A stretch of DNA of 64,000 nt from Misgurnus anguillicaudatus (Eukaryota; Chordata; Actinopteri; Cypriniformes; Cobitidae): NCBI RefSeq assembly GCF_027580225.2, contig NW_027395277.1, positions 1,302,001 through 1,366,000 on the forward strand, read 5' to 3'. Shown here piece after piece: positions 24,223-60,985 of the stretch (position 1 is the first letter of the stretch; the number at the start of each line of letters is the position of its first letter). The notes beneath the pieces are model-generated. The model did not search any database, was not told the origin of the DNA, and was given only the letters and a program-made list of their open reading frames with translations. A program made the position numbers and the translations under genes.

Positions 24223-24476
24223 CATCCAATCCAACCTTGGACATCGGTGATTAGAACAGAAAACAACAGGCTGAAATTTTTAAAATCAATAAATACTTTT
24301 TACTATATGGAAGAGTGGCACAATGCAGCTCAATTATAAAAAAATATATTATTAGAATGATTGGGCAGAGTTTCACTGCATGATCAATCACAGCCAAGAC
24401 CTCTAAAAACATTCACATTTGGGAAAGAAGGTTTAAGATCCTGGAGGTCATGTGTATTTCAGTCAGGTGTGTAACT

Positions 24477-43003
<18,527 letters not shown>

Positions 43004-43009
43004 GACAGA

Positions 43010-44849
43010 TGATCAGACAGATGAGTAAACTACAGTAAAAGATAAACACTACACTACACTACAAACACAGAATGAAAACACAGACCATCATGACTAGCCT
43101 GACTCACCGCATACAGGAAGAGCCGTGCGCTTCTGCTTTTCAAAATAAAAGTCTCTACCGCGAGTTTTATTTACACTAGTTGTTTTAAACCTGTATAATT
43201 TGTTTTTGTTCTGCTGAATATAAAGGAACATATTTTGAGCAATGTTTGTTACCAAACAGTTTCGGGGCATAGTATTTTAACCTACTATGGATATGCAAGT
43301 CAATAGGTGTGTTCGACTTCGCAGGAACCGACAAATGGATGACATCAAAGCACCGCGAGAGCGATTCAAGAAATCATGCAAAGGAGTCTGCTTTCAAACA
43401 GCTCTCGCGAGACTTGACGTCATCGATGCTACCTGTCTGGTAATATCTGTGAAATAGCTCTACAAATTTTCAATTGTATGTTTTGCATTATATAAAGAAA
43501 ACGCGTTGAAATCTTTTTATTAAATTTTTGCATGGACCCAACTCTTGTTCTGGAATGTCTTTTGCTTACCTTTTCCCTATTTGTTTTAATGTTTGAAGTC
43601 CAAGGAAAAATTCTGTCATAATTTTCACTTTCATGTTGTTCCAAATCTATGCTAGGTATTTTTTAAATACAAAATTATTTTCCAAACATTTAATGTTAAC
43701 GTCCCAAAACAGTGATTAATATAAAAAAGGGCATTCAATGTTTTAAAATCCATTTATTCAATTTAAGTGTACTGTATAGATATCTGTACTGATAAGACAA
43801 CATATATGAAATAATGTTATATACACTTTGCTACAGTAATTAAGCACAATAATAGTGCTGTAATAACTGAAGGACAGTCAGAATAATATGACCAAGAGTG
43901 CATAACTAAATTGGCTTACTTTAGTTTGCATATAACATATGATATCAGCTATACAACTTAATTTAATAATAATAATAATAATAATTTAAATAATTCTGAA
44001 TATCCATTCCACAAAAAACAAAAAAATGGCAGTATTTTTTAAGATTAATGTTCAAAATAACGTATTATATTAGATAAAATGTGTTTATATACGTTCATAT
44101 TCACTAGTACATCACTGTGGAGCAATAATGCTGCCATAGAAACAGAGACCAAAGCTGCGTCCGAAATCATGTGAGAGTACGTACTAAATAAGATTTACTA
44201 AAACAGTACGTTGCAGTATGAATACACTTTGAACATACAGTACTGCATCCGCCATGTTTTTATTGTCATGTGTCCCATATGTCCTTTGACCTATGATGTA
44301 ATCACAACAACCACAACCATAATTTGCGTATGTGTTAAGTACGAGGAATACATTTCTTGGTAGCTAAATCACTTAAAGAGTCACCCGGATCATAGATTTC
44401 TAGTATTTTTATTTTATTCACTCAGCTCGCGTGGTCTCATGGGATAGTAAAGTGTCCAATGAATGCACACTTAAAATCTAGCCGGAAGCAGCAGGTCATC
44501 TGAACCTTCTAAATTTGTTAATTATCCGAATACTACTCCTTGCATACTGATTTTCACCTACTACTGTATATAATAGGAAGTAAGCGATTTCAAACGTACC
44601 GCAAATCAACATCAGATCCAAGACCATCCCATAATAGCAAGCAATGGATGAACTGGGTGATTGTGCTCACTAGATTTGAAGGTTTGTGTGTGTATATGTG
44701 CACTACAGTCCATCTGTACCACATACTGTATACTACCGCAATCAACACTTTATTACAGTCTGTGGATATTTTGGATTCCAGAGACGTTGACAAAAACTAA
44801 ACCATTTGATGATAAACGGACGAAACACAGCCAGTCTGATGTTTCTCAT
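43010..44849. other. Intergenic, between ap4e1 start and gnb5 end
   Basis: The upstream region of ap4e1. At about 43310-43435 is a short palindromic repeat with GCACCGCGAGAGCG and CTCTCGCGAGAC arms, related to 3078-3171. At about 44152-44600 is a MITE (AGCTGCGTCCGAAATCATG ... CGATTTCAAACG). No core promoter motif can be named with confidence. Confidence 0.45.
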
Positions 44850-50083
<5,234 letters not shown>

Positions 50084-50185
50084 TTTCACGGGAAAACGCA
50101 CGATCCGTGGAGGCGACGAGGGTTTTCACTGATGGAGGAGAGAGCAGAGAAACGGACGCGAGTCTGGAGACGGATGCGGCGGTCG

Positions 50186-50193
50186 TGACGTCA
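50186..50193. promoter_or_regulatory. Full CRE palindrome upstream of gnb5
   Basis: TGACGTCA lies about 100 bp upstream of the gnb5 start codon in a CpG-rich stretch. It is the exact CREB/ATF consensus; its use here is inferred from position only. Confidence 0.5.
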
Positions 50194-50263
50194 CGAAGGA
50201 TGCTCTCTCTTCAGCATCCGCTTGAAGCCCCCGGAGGATTCATACTTGGATGTGCGTTATAGC

Positions 50264-51107
50264 CTCATGATGATCAATATTTATACGTCCACATGGATTG
50301 CTTGAAATCCCTGACTGGAAAAACAATGCTGTGTAAATACAGTCTAGGTTTCCATGTATCTCAAGACGTCAGTCAAAAAGGCGTTGCTGCATTGAATGTT
50401 TACACTAAAATCAAATAAAAAATAAATAATACACATTTTGTAGGATCAAGTAGAGTTTGCTTTTAACACAATTAAAATATTTAAATCACATTGGTGTGAG
50501 ATTCTAGTGAAAATTACATTTTATTTTATTTTTCAATTTGTCAAGATTCATTATCACATTGAATAAAATAATTTAATGTTTTAATTTTAGCATTTAATTT
50601 TCAATTTTGGTACATATTTATAATTTAATTAATTTTAATTTTTTAGACTAGCAAAATATTTATTAGAACCAGTCATAGATCAGAGTCATTATTTTCTTAT
50701 TTTGCATGTTTTTTTTTTTAATTAAGACAATATACACATTTTATAAAAAGCATTCTTTCTTATTGTTCTTTCTGAAAATATTTTACACGATGTTAATTGT
50801 GACCCATGCACATATTTGTGAGATTCACCCTTAATAATTTACTAATTGCTAAACTAGTTGCAACCATTCTGATTTCTAGTCCTCAGAGGATTAACCATCA
50901 TAAATATTGCATTGCAAAGCCAGATTGTGAGAGCCATGATGGAGCGCTAAAAGCAAAGACAAGAACTCAGCAGGCAGTTGTGTTTATTGATTCATTTCTG
51001 ATCTATAAAAAATGCAATAGGAGATGACAACACTTATGCAGAAATTACAAAACCGAACTGAACTGTGTGAGGTTGATTTGGGTCATTGAAATGTGTGTTG
51101 CAAAAGG
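50264..51107. other. Intergenic gnb5-myo5c, unassigned
   Basis: AT-rich, no exon. An AATAAA on the - strand near 50994-50999 could serve a long myo5c 3' UTR, but this is uncertain. Confidence 0.35.
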
Positions 51108-51482
51108 TTAAAGGATAACACCACAGTTTTTCAATATTTTACTATGTTCTTACCTCAACTTAGACAAATTAATACATATCTATCTTTTTTCAATGCATAC
51201 AATACATTTTTGTACAGAGCGTTGTGAATGTGTTAGCATTTAGCCTAGCCCCATTCATTCCTTAGGATCCAAACAGGGATGAATTTAGAAGCCACCAAAC
51301 ACTTCTATGTTTTCCCTATTTAAAAACTGTTACATGAGTAGTTACACGAGTAAGTATGGTGGCATACTTACATACTCTGTTTAGTTTAAGTGCACGCATT
51401 GAATAAAAATAGGTATGTATTAATTTGTCTAAGTTGAGGTAAAAACAGTAAAATATTGAAAAACGGGGGTGTTTTCCTTTAA
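51108..51482. mobile_element. TTAA MITE (AGGATAACACCACAG), internally deleted
   Basis: Same ends and order as 47387-47995 with a central deletion. TTAA on both sides. Confidence 0.75.
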
Positions 51483-51495
51483 AAGGCGTCTGTTA

Positions 51496-51870
51496 CAGTA
51501 GCGGCTGGTGACTTCTCTTTCAAGGAGCGTGAATTCAAAATTTATGTCCGCTCATCATATCAAAATATGTGTTTGTTGAGTAATGTTAACCTTGTGCATC
51601 ATGCGTCATGTCAAAATACGTGCCTGCTGCACACGAGTCGAAAGGGTTTATGATAAATGAGACGCTAAGAGTAAGAGTATCTGGCAAACGGGAGCGTTTC
51701 TTTAATCATAAACCAATTCGAAGCATCTGTAGCAGACACATATTTTGACATGACACGTGATATAAGTTTACATGACGCCCGAACACATATTTTGACATTG
51801 AGGGCCAAATACATGTTGTGACGATCTTCGCATCGTGCGCCCTTGAAAAAAAAGTCACCCGCCGCCACTG
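51496..51870. mobile_element. hAT element, 375 bp, perfect 8-bp duplication
   Basis: The ends are CAGTAGCGGCTGGTGACTT and AGTCACCCGCCGCCACTG. GTCTGTTA is duplicated exactly (51488-51495 and 51871-51878). Non-autonomous. Confidence 0.9.
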
Positions 51871-52037
51871 GTCTGTTATATTAAATCTTTATAAAAGTGT
51901 GGAATAAAAAAAAATTACAAGAATCTAAACAGAATACATCTTTAAAATATTAAATAGGATACATTTCATTATTTTTCATAAATAAATCTTAAAATATACA
52001 AAATAGTGTCAAATTATTATAATTAGTCAAATGTACA

Positions 52038-52199
52038 CACTCAGAATAAAAGGTGCAAAAGCTGTCACTGGGGTGGTACCCTTTTAAAAAGTACCTAAAA
52101 AGTTCATTAAGAAACATAATGATTCCGCACAGGTATCTAAGGTACTTATTAGGACCTTCATGGGTACCGCCCCAGTGACAGCTTTTCTTCTGAGAGTGC
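52038..52199. mobile_element. Short palindromic MITE (AGCTGTCACTGGGG)
   Basis: CACTCAGAATAAAAGGTGCA with AAAAGCTGTCACTGGGGTGG at left; the complement GCCCCAGTGACAGCTTTT and CTGAGAGTG at right. About 160 bp, between gnb5 and the myo5c stop. Confidence 0.8.
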
Positions 52200-52287
52200 A
52201 GAAAACGTTAATACTAACAAACCAGCAGAGTTTACAAAATACACTCGTTATTACTCATATCCTGATCCAAACTTTTGATCCTAGGGT

Positions 52288-55200
52288 TCATATGCGAGTG
52301 ACAAAGTCCAAATGGAGGCTGCTGGGCACCTGAAGGAGTTCCAGGGCTTGTGGGGAGAAGCAGAAGGGAAACGTGACCTGGAAACGATACTGTGCGTCCA
52401 TCATCAGCTGGGACGACCCATCACGCTCGTGTAGTAATGCCTGTAACCATAGAAACAGACTCAGGACCGATCAGAAGTTTAATGCTGCTTTCAGACCAGC
52501 CGTGGTAGAGGCATCAAGCGCAAGTGATTTCAATGTAAAGTCAATGTAAAGACACGTTGATGCGCGTCTGGAGGTCTCGTGGTGCGGTAGACACGATATC
52601 ACCTCATTTGCGCGTCTAGTTCGCACGAATGGTGTGAATTGAACGTTACCGCGGGAAATGCACGAGATGAAAAATCTGAACTTTGGCGGAAAAACGCACC
52701 GTGTTAACCAATCGGGAGCTTGCTCTAGTAGTGTCGTGATAACAGGAAGCAAGCGGAGTAGCAGAAGCCTATGGAAGGCCATGACGCGAATTTCCACATG
52801 AATGTCTCGATGACAAGAAGTTCACACGCGAATGAAGCACGTAAACGCAAAATGTTCAAGTGGCAAACTAGTCGCGGTAGACGTGAATTTGACGCCTCAA
52901 ACGCAGCTGGTGTGAACTCACGGTAATGCTGTGTTCAGACCAGCCGCAGTAGAGGCGTCGAGCGTGAGTGATTTCAATTTTAAGTCAATGTGAAGACGCT
53001 TAACGCGCGTATGGAGGTCTCGCGGTGCGAATGAGGCCTTTAGCGCGGCGCAGTAAACGCGATTCCGCCTTATTCGCGTGTCTAGTTTGCGCGAATGGCG
53101 CGAATTGAGCGTTGTTGTGGCAAACACGCGAGTTGAAAATTTTGAACTTTGACGGAAAAATGCGCCGCTTTAACCAATCAGGAGCTTGCTCTAGTAGTGA
53201 CGTGATTACAGGAAGTGAGCAGAGTCGCAGAAGCCCCTCCCATGATGCGAATTTACGCGTGAATGTCTCAATGACTAGAATTTCACGCACAGCTTTCACG
53301 CACGAATGAAGCGAGTAAACTCAAAATCTCAAAGCGGCAAACCAGACGCAGTAGACGCGAATTTGACGCCTAAAACGCGGCTGGTGTGAACCCATGGTAA
53401 GGCTGGACGAACCTCAAAATTTTCTAGAAAATGACCACACAAACTGTTTAAAGGGTAAATGAAGACAATTTAAATTTTTCGATTGAACTACTACTTTAAG
53501 AAAAAGAAAAGCCTTACCTGCACCTTGCGGACAAAAGATGGAGTGACTCGCTTTTCGAAATCATCAATGGGTGTGTATGAGTTCAGGATTTTTACAATCT
53601 AACAAAAAAGAAAGATTTTAAACGCTTTAATAAAATAATATAGGAAAATACAAATCATATGCATCGATTACAATAAAGGAGTCAACATGCTATAAAATTG
53701 TGCTTTGAATAGTTTGCACCTGCACAGGCGAGAGCTCAGAGCATCTCTGTTTGATCTCAGCAGCATCTTCATCTGTGGTTTTGTTAACCTGAAGAAGCCA
53801 AGCCACCTGAGACAGCGGCCCCAACATTTCCATAGTGCAGGCGCCCGGCAGACCCTTCTCTCGCAGCCACTCCTCCAGGTAACTGATGTTACACCTGAAA
53901 CAGACACACCCGGCTATCTTTATTTTTGAGTATGTTGTATCCCACAATGCAATGCAATTCCAGTGTGCATAAGTATAAAAAAAATATCACACTTTTTAAG
54001 CATCTATATTGTATATTGACACTGTATGCAGATTCTAATGTGTGCATGCATGCATGCATAAAACTCCTTATTACATAATTATCTAGTAAAAAATACTGTT
54101 TAATACTTTTAACTTTTAATATCAACCAGCAATGACTTTATTGCCACCACATGTATCACATAAAACAAAAGCAAAGGTCGGCACCTGATCTGCATTCCCT
54201 TGCGGCAGGAGCACAGGTCTTTTCTAAGCAGGATGCTGTTGATTGATGTGGATCCGATCAGGTAGAAGAGCTGTCTGATCACCTGAGCCTGCAGCTGCGG
54301 CTCCATGACCTGCTTCTCCATGCACGCGTGAAACACGGACAGCTGCTGGAGAATAGATGTCATGGTGTAGGACTGGCCACGGGCGTGGTCCTCCCCGTCC
54401 TCGTACACGCTGGTGGAACGCTTGCGTAAGCCGGTTGGCTTCATGCTGGAGATGCCTTGAAGACTCTCGTGCTCCAACATCCCAGGGACTAGAAGATAAG
54501 ATAACCAATGATGAAATACTTAAATACTAAATATCCTGCCGGATCAGACAACAGTTTGAGACTATTTTTATAACTCCAAAGGGAACACACGTAAGATAAA
54601 AGAAACCTTATTTATTTTCTTAAATCACAAATGTTAATCTGTGACTTTGAAAGGCTACTATATTTATAATTTCCATACTAATCATGGGATAAAGCGCATC
54701 CTCCATTAAATTGATGAACTGATGGTAGATGTTGATGGCGAGGTCACTGAGGATCTGTCTGTGCTCTGACAGGTCAAAGTTCTTCAGGCAGTTTTTATTC
54801 TGACGGGGGGTGTTTTGCTTCTTGAACTCCTGTTGATAGAAGACAAGAAATCTGATTAGAGCAGAGAAAATCTCGTGCATCAAAAATATTGTATGGAAAG
54901 GACAATTTGTCAATTTAAAATACATGCTTATTAAATGCACAATATGTTATTTTCGCCACTGGAGATCGCTTAAAACAGCAGTCATAACTACGAAAGCAAG
55001 TGGAACAATAGGATTTGTAGTATTCACCTTGACTGTAGAAAGGAATCGATCTGACAGGACTCATAAATCACTAGGTGGCACTCTTATAAACTTATAAAAC
55101 ACTAAATCCATGGATTCAAATACATTAAAACTCTGTTTAAGATTTGATCATCGTTCTAAATCTGATCCCTAACAAAATTCCTTTACATAAATGCAGTTAT

Positions 55201-58200
55201 CTCAGATTTTTGAAGAAACCTACCCATAGGGAGAGATGTAGGGAGAGCTCTAAGAATGGAGTTTTCACATTTCAAAACCTTTTTGCAGTAATAATAATGC
55301 AGTGACAGTAATTTATTCATTTGTGGCAAGAGTATGCAGCAAACTGTTGACACCTAGTGGCCATTGTTGGTAAAACCACAAAAAGTGTGACGCGAACCTC
55401 ATGTTTTGTGATTTGAACTTGAAATTTGGATCAGAATTATTAAAGATTTATGAAGAAACCTACTCATATTTAAGAGGTGAAAAAAGAGAACAAATTAAGG
55501 TAGGATGAAACTATGTTGTTTGAAAGCAAAGGGTTTGTTTTTTCATTTAATATATTGTATTTTTATATATTTAACCCATTAACTGGTGCTGTCCAATGGG
55601 CGGGACACCTAAGTTTACTTCAACCTTTTTAATGTACATTTTATGTAAACTATATATTGTTGGAAAGGTCTAAGCCTCTAGAATTCATATTTCAACATTG
55701 TTTCATAAAATAAATTATGTAGGGAGAGCTCTAAGAATGTAGTTTTCACATATCAAAACCTTTTTGCAGTAATAATAATAATGCAGTGACAGTAATTTAT
55801 TAATTTGTGACAAGAGTATGGAGCAAACCGTTGCCACCTAGTGGCCATTGTTGGTAAAACCACTAAAAGTGTGACACAAACCTCATGTTTTGTGATTTTA
55901 ACTTGAAAATTGGATCAGAACTACTTAAGATTTATGGCTTCATGTTTGCATTATTACTTTTGTAAAATATTTACATTTTTAAAAATTTGATTAATAAAAT
56001 TAATAAGTTATGGAATTATTTTTATTTATTAAAATAAATGTAAACTGCTATAACAATTTATTTACTTAATATTTTCACCTGCTGACACCTGTGAAGATCC
56101 CCAAAGTCTCTTCTTTAAAACAAGACCAAGATTAGGCTTCTAGACCAAAAAGTTATATTATTCGAAGGTGTATATCACATTTTCAACCCCCACTCAAAGG
56201 GTATTTGCGCCACTTAAGGGGTTTAAAGAATAACATTTTCTGGAAGGCATTAAACTTTTGTGAAAATCATTAAAAATGCTGGCGCTGGATAGCAACTTTT
56301 TTTAAATCGCTGGCGGGAAAAGAGTTAAAAATGCTGGCGGGGAGTTAAGAAAACTGTTTTTGCGATACTGTTGATGCCATAGGCTGATCGGTCTGTGCAG
56401 TGCCACATCAAGTCAAACACAACTATGATTTATATTAGGGATGCACCCAAATTTTGGCCGATGGAAATTTTCGGTCGAAAATGATATTAGCGGTTTTTGG
56501 CCGAAAATAAATGGCACTTCACTACTCAGATTTCAGTCTGACAGGTGTGTACAAATACTTAAAATGTCACACAAGTTGTGTGTGATGCTGCACTGCCCGT
56601 AATTGCACTTTAATCTTTCTCTAGTGTCAGAGATCGCGCACATTGACTTACAATTAAACGTAGTATTAACAACATTACTTTACTACTGTTTTGTATCTAA
56701 CAGTTTTCTAGATCTTTATATTATTTAGATAATAAAGCTGTTAAATTTGATTTTGTTGCATATAACTAAATATAAAACATTTACTTTTGTTTTGTTTTTT
56801 TCATTACATTTTGGCTTAATTATTTTATTGGTTTGTCGTTATTTGTTTGTAGTTCAACTCAGATTCATTAAAGTAATAAAACAAAAATCTAATATTAATA
56901 CAATTAAACAAAAACTTTTTTCATTTTTTTCGATCATCCAGAACTTTCACTATTGTACTAAAATTTTACATTTTGATGCATCACTAATTTCTATTGGGGC
57001 AAAAATGAAAACAAAAAGACAATCCGGACATGTCACCATTGACAGGCGCCCCTAAAATTGGTGACAATTGGCAAACACTAAAAATTCTCTCGATTTTAAC
57101 ATTCTTAAAAACATTTGAGATAATTTTAAATACACAAATCATAAATATATATATATACACATGAAAGATCTCCTGACCTCTTCTCCACTGTACTGCTTAA
57201 GGCAGTTGAGGAAGCGATGCGTGTTAGACAGCCAGAAAGACAAAACTTCAAAATTTTCTTGATTCTCCTGAAATCATAATCATTATTAGAAAAACATCAC
57301 TAATTTATTAGTTTTTAAGTATTGTTGTACAATAAAAGGTTGTTGGTTACACAAGTTACAAAGACATTTAGTTTGCAGGGACATCTTACCATAACAACCT
57401 CTTTGATAGAGAAGATGACGTTGTGCATGAGAGATTTGAGTTTGTTTTCATCATTCAGATAGTCAGCGTGTCTCACACACATAAAGAGAAGATGAGCAGC
57501 CAGACCAGGGATCAAACAAACACCAACACTACGAGGTCTCAGACCTGGAGAAGACAAACAAATCACTGTCAGTGTGTGTGTTGGTCATTTATTTAAGGTA
57601 TAGGCCAGCCAATAACAAAAATTGTTTCACTAAATGATCCATTATGGACTTTTGTTATTGTGTTTTTATCTTTTCTTTTCGGGTGATTCTCGCAAAATTA
57701 GACTTATGAGGTGTCATGAAACATTTTGATAAAAAAAGTTAATGCTATCAAAATAAGTAGCATACAAACATCTCTTCATGTACTATTTTGCACATGATTT
57801 CAAATGACATCATACAAACCAATTTTGTTGTTTTTCCACATTTAAGGGAAAATTTTCATTACCGCAACGTGTCCATGACTGGATTTGGGTTCTTTGACAT
57901 GGAAATATTTATAATTAAAAAATCTAAAAAATAAAAAGCTTCAGTGCTATAAACATTTACAGTAAAAAAACCTGTGGTATTTGATGATCATTGGTAAATG
58001 TAGAGACAATAATAAGGAATATAAATGTGTCCAAGACCAATTTCCTCATCCTCCGCAACAATTTTCAATCATTGTTTAAGCCCTCAATGAACTAACATTT
58101 TCAAAAAAAAAATGTTGGAAGGGACATAATTGGCTGTGACCCTCAAGATGGCTACCAGGTAAGCAGTTCTTATTTTTTCTCTTCAGATAAAAGTAAAAAT

Positions 58201-59987
58201 GTTGTTTTTCATGGACTTAGACAACTTTTAGTTCTCATTACCGAAACATGAGTTTGTAAATGCATATATTTAATGTAATATCATGTTGCGGTAATGATAA
58301 TTTTTGATAATGATAATCTAAAAATGTAAATAATTCTATATGAAATGTTTTTTAAATCCTCTGAAAATAATGGTTATAATAAGTTCAGACCTTAATCTTA
58401 TATGTGCAAAAAAAAAATTGGCTTCAAGGGCTTGAAGTGTTACCCAGTATGAGCGTCTGGATCAGCCTGCCTTCGTCTTCTTTCTTGTATTCCAACATTC
58501 CCAGGTATTCCTTGGGCACTGCTGGCGCTGCTCTCTGATTGGCTGTTTGAAGAAATGAAACATGGAGGATGAGACCAGAGAGTCTAAACCTAAAAAAAAA
58601 AAAAAATAGAGAGAGAGAGCGTTACCTGTTTCAGTTGTCTGAAGAGCTTTGATTTGGTCTTGCAGTCTCTTTATCAGTCTGTCCTTCATGTCTAGTTGCT
58701 CCTCAAAGTCCTAAAACAGAAAAAAATAAGTTCAAGATGGACACTTTAACTTCCATAAGACCTGAAAATCCATATGTAAATAAATAAACAGATGAACACA
58801 CACCATGTTTTCGGCTGTGAGATGTGTTGTCTCCTCTCTGAGTTTGTTTTTGGCTTCGCTCTCGGACTGCTGAACTTTCTGTAGCTGGTGATTCTCCTCC
58901 CGAAGATCAACCATCTGTCTTTCCATCTCATCTCTACTTCTCTCCATCTCCAGAATCCTCTTCTCCAAGTTCCTGTGAAGAGATGCAGACACACAACATC
59001 GTTCATCCCTCCTCTTCTGTATAAGTGCTAATGTAGAGTTAAATAAACATCTCACCGTCTCTGTAATCCCTCCTTTTCAAACGCCAGCTGAAGATCTATT
59101 GATAACTTGTTTATTTTCTCTGGCACATGACAATTCAAGATTTATATTAATATTATTTACACAATCTGGCAACAAGCTTTCTCTGTACTAAAGCTGAAAA
59201 CGTTACGTTTTGCAATCATATGACTCCGTGAATTGAAATTGATTCCACATTGATAATTTGTTGCACAAATAAAGCAATGAAAATGTCATTACCGGTCATC
59301 TCAATATTCTGATCTTGTAACTGGGTCTCCAGCTCGTGTTTGTTACGGGTCAGCTCTGACACCTGCTGCTTCAGTTCAGGAATCACCTGCAGACACAAAA
59401 CAACAAAGCAAGACATTATTCATTAAACCCTTCCCGAAACGCCTGCTTCTACATACTACAATAAAGACCCACAAACAGGATATTTGCACCCTACCATGTT
59501 TTCGGCAGTAAGACGGGTCACTTCTTGTGTGATGCTGTTGTTAATGTCGCTCTTCTCCTGAAAGACAGCTTGAAGTTGTTTGTTTTCTTTGTTTAAATGT
59601 TCGTTTTTATATACCAGCGTTTCCACCCGACTCTCGTAAGCGTCCTTCTGCTCCCGCAGCTGGTTCTCCATCACTCTGAGAGAAAAACTTACAAATCAAA
59701 CAAATTCACGTGCAATACATACAAAGACTACGAATTTCATTTAAAATCTTTGAAGTTCATACTTAGCAGCTTTCTCCATTTCATCGAAAGCAGAGAGAAG
59801 ATCAACTTCATCGTTATTATTTGAGACTTCCTCATGCAGCCTGGAGTTAAAGAGATGAATTAGGCACTTGAAAATGATGGCAGAAAACTATCGGCATCAA
59901 TTATTACAATAAATGAAAAGCACCTGCGAATGAACTCTTCCTCTTTAGCTTCACCCAGCAGCTGCCTCGTAATTACACTTATCTTAG
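52288..59987 (-). CDS. myo5c: Unconventional myosin-Vc, C-terminal part (coiled coil and cargo-binding tail)
   Basis: Coding exons in order: 59987-59924, 59840-59763, 59675-59495, 59386-59293, 59119-59056, 58972-58804, 58710-58626, 58542-58444, 57544-57390, 57267-57178, 54829-54679, 54488-54185, 53894-53720, 53598-53518, 52440-52288. 1943 nt, about 646 aa, phases consistent; roughly the last third of the about 1740-aa protein. The first seven exons encode heptad-rich coiled coil ([33 protein letters not shown]). The rest is the globular dilute/cargo-binding domain ([58 protein letters not shown]). The signature [20 protein letters not shown] favours MYO5C over MYO5A/B. MYO5C moves secretory membranes along actin in epithelial and gland cells. 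It lies next to gnb5, as in human. Motor and IQ exons are beyond the right edge. Confidence 0.92.
52485..53405. mobile_element. Two head-to-tail palindromic MITEs (TTCAGACCAGCC)
   Basis: Copy one (about 52489-52920) starts TGCTGCTTTCAGACCAGCCG; copy two (about 52923-53400) starts TGCTGTGTTCAGACCAGCCG. Both end with GGTGTGAAC plus C/T. Each is a palindrome sharing AGAGGC(A/G)TC(A/G)AGCG and ATCAGGAGCTTGCTCTAGTA. Myo5c last intron. Confidence 0.7.
55150..56345. repeat. Repeat region with a direct duplication
   Basis: About 55243-55450 and 55728-55935 are direct copies (GGGAGAGCTCTAAGAATG, CACCTAGTGGCCATTGTTGG). The outer parts match 6690-7265. Ends carry GCTGGCGGGAAAAGAGTTAA. Myo5c intron 54830-57177. 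Confidence 0.65.
56437..57177. repeat. MITE arm and unassigned intron sequence
   Basis: TTAGGGATGCACCCAAATTTTGGCCGA... looks like one end of a hAT MITE; no matching right end found. The rest is AT-rich without exons. Confidence 0.4.
57681..58405. mobile_element. GGGTGATTCTC family (copy 4, right end lost)
   Basis: Starts GGGTGATTCTCGCAAAATTA and matches copy 1 (601-1320) in reverse. The final about 25 bp including the right TIR are missing. Contains the shared AAGATGGCTACCAGGTAAG. Confidence 0.75.
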
Positions 59988-60493
59988 CTGAGAACAGAAA
60001 ACAGACGAAAAACTACATTACACAACATAAAATTTAGCATAATGTACTATAACATAACGTTAGGTAACGTATAACATAACATTTAACAGAATATATTGTA
60101 GCATAACATTTAACATAACGTAATACCTACTGTTATGTAACACACACTGTAAGGTAATATAAAACGATACATATTGTAACACATAATGTAACTTAATACA
60201 TAATGTCACGTAACGACACTTAAGGTAAAACTTAGCACATAAGACATAACGTCACATAATGTAACCACACTTACCTTAACATGTAGCACATCAGACATAA
60301 CGTCACATAACATAGCCAAACTTAACTTAACACATAATGTAACTTGTAGCATCAACATAGCATCACATAAAGTAACTAACGTTACACTTAACGTAACACG
60401 TAGCACATAAGACATAACGTCATATTACGTAACCACACTTAACGTAACACGTTGCACATAAGACATAACGTCATATAACGTAACCACACTTAA

Positions 60494-60985
60494 GGGCTCG
60501 TTATAGTTGTGCGTAGGTCCTACGGCGTAGGTTCCGCGTTGGTTTTCATTTACGATGTGCAAACACAACCGCAATCCGCTGGTTGGCAGTATCCAGGCGT
60601 GTAACCACAGTAACAGCATGACCGTCAAAGAAGAAGATATTTGGCAATTTAGCCCACAAATGAAGAAGCAGCAACTTGTTATGTTTGATTTGAGAAGACC
60701 ACCAATGATGGAAGTAAATAAACAGTGACTTTTGTTGCAGTTTGAGTTAAATCACTCCTCAACTTGGCTCATCTATGTTTTCACCGTTGCAAACGGAAAT
60801 ACCTATGACGCAGTTTTTTTACCTGACAGGAGGGGTTCTTGTTGACCAATCACTGCGCTTGTGATTCGCGTAGAACTGACGCGCTGTTAAAAATTTTGCG
60901 AGGTGCACGTCAGGCTACGCACAGGCTACGGATAACCTACGGCGTAGCTACGTCGTAGAGTTTACGTACGACTATGAATCGGGCT
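60494..60985. mobile_element. Second copy of the GGGC...TATAGT element, in the minisatellite
   Basis: Flanked by TTAA (60490-60493, 60986-60989), the TTAA belonging to the minisatellite unit. Ends GGGCTCGTTATAGTTGTGCG and CGTACGACTATGAATCGGGCT. Shares a protein-like segment with 19923-20462. Confidence 0.8.
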
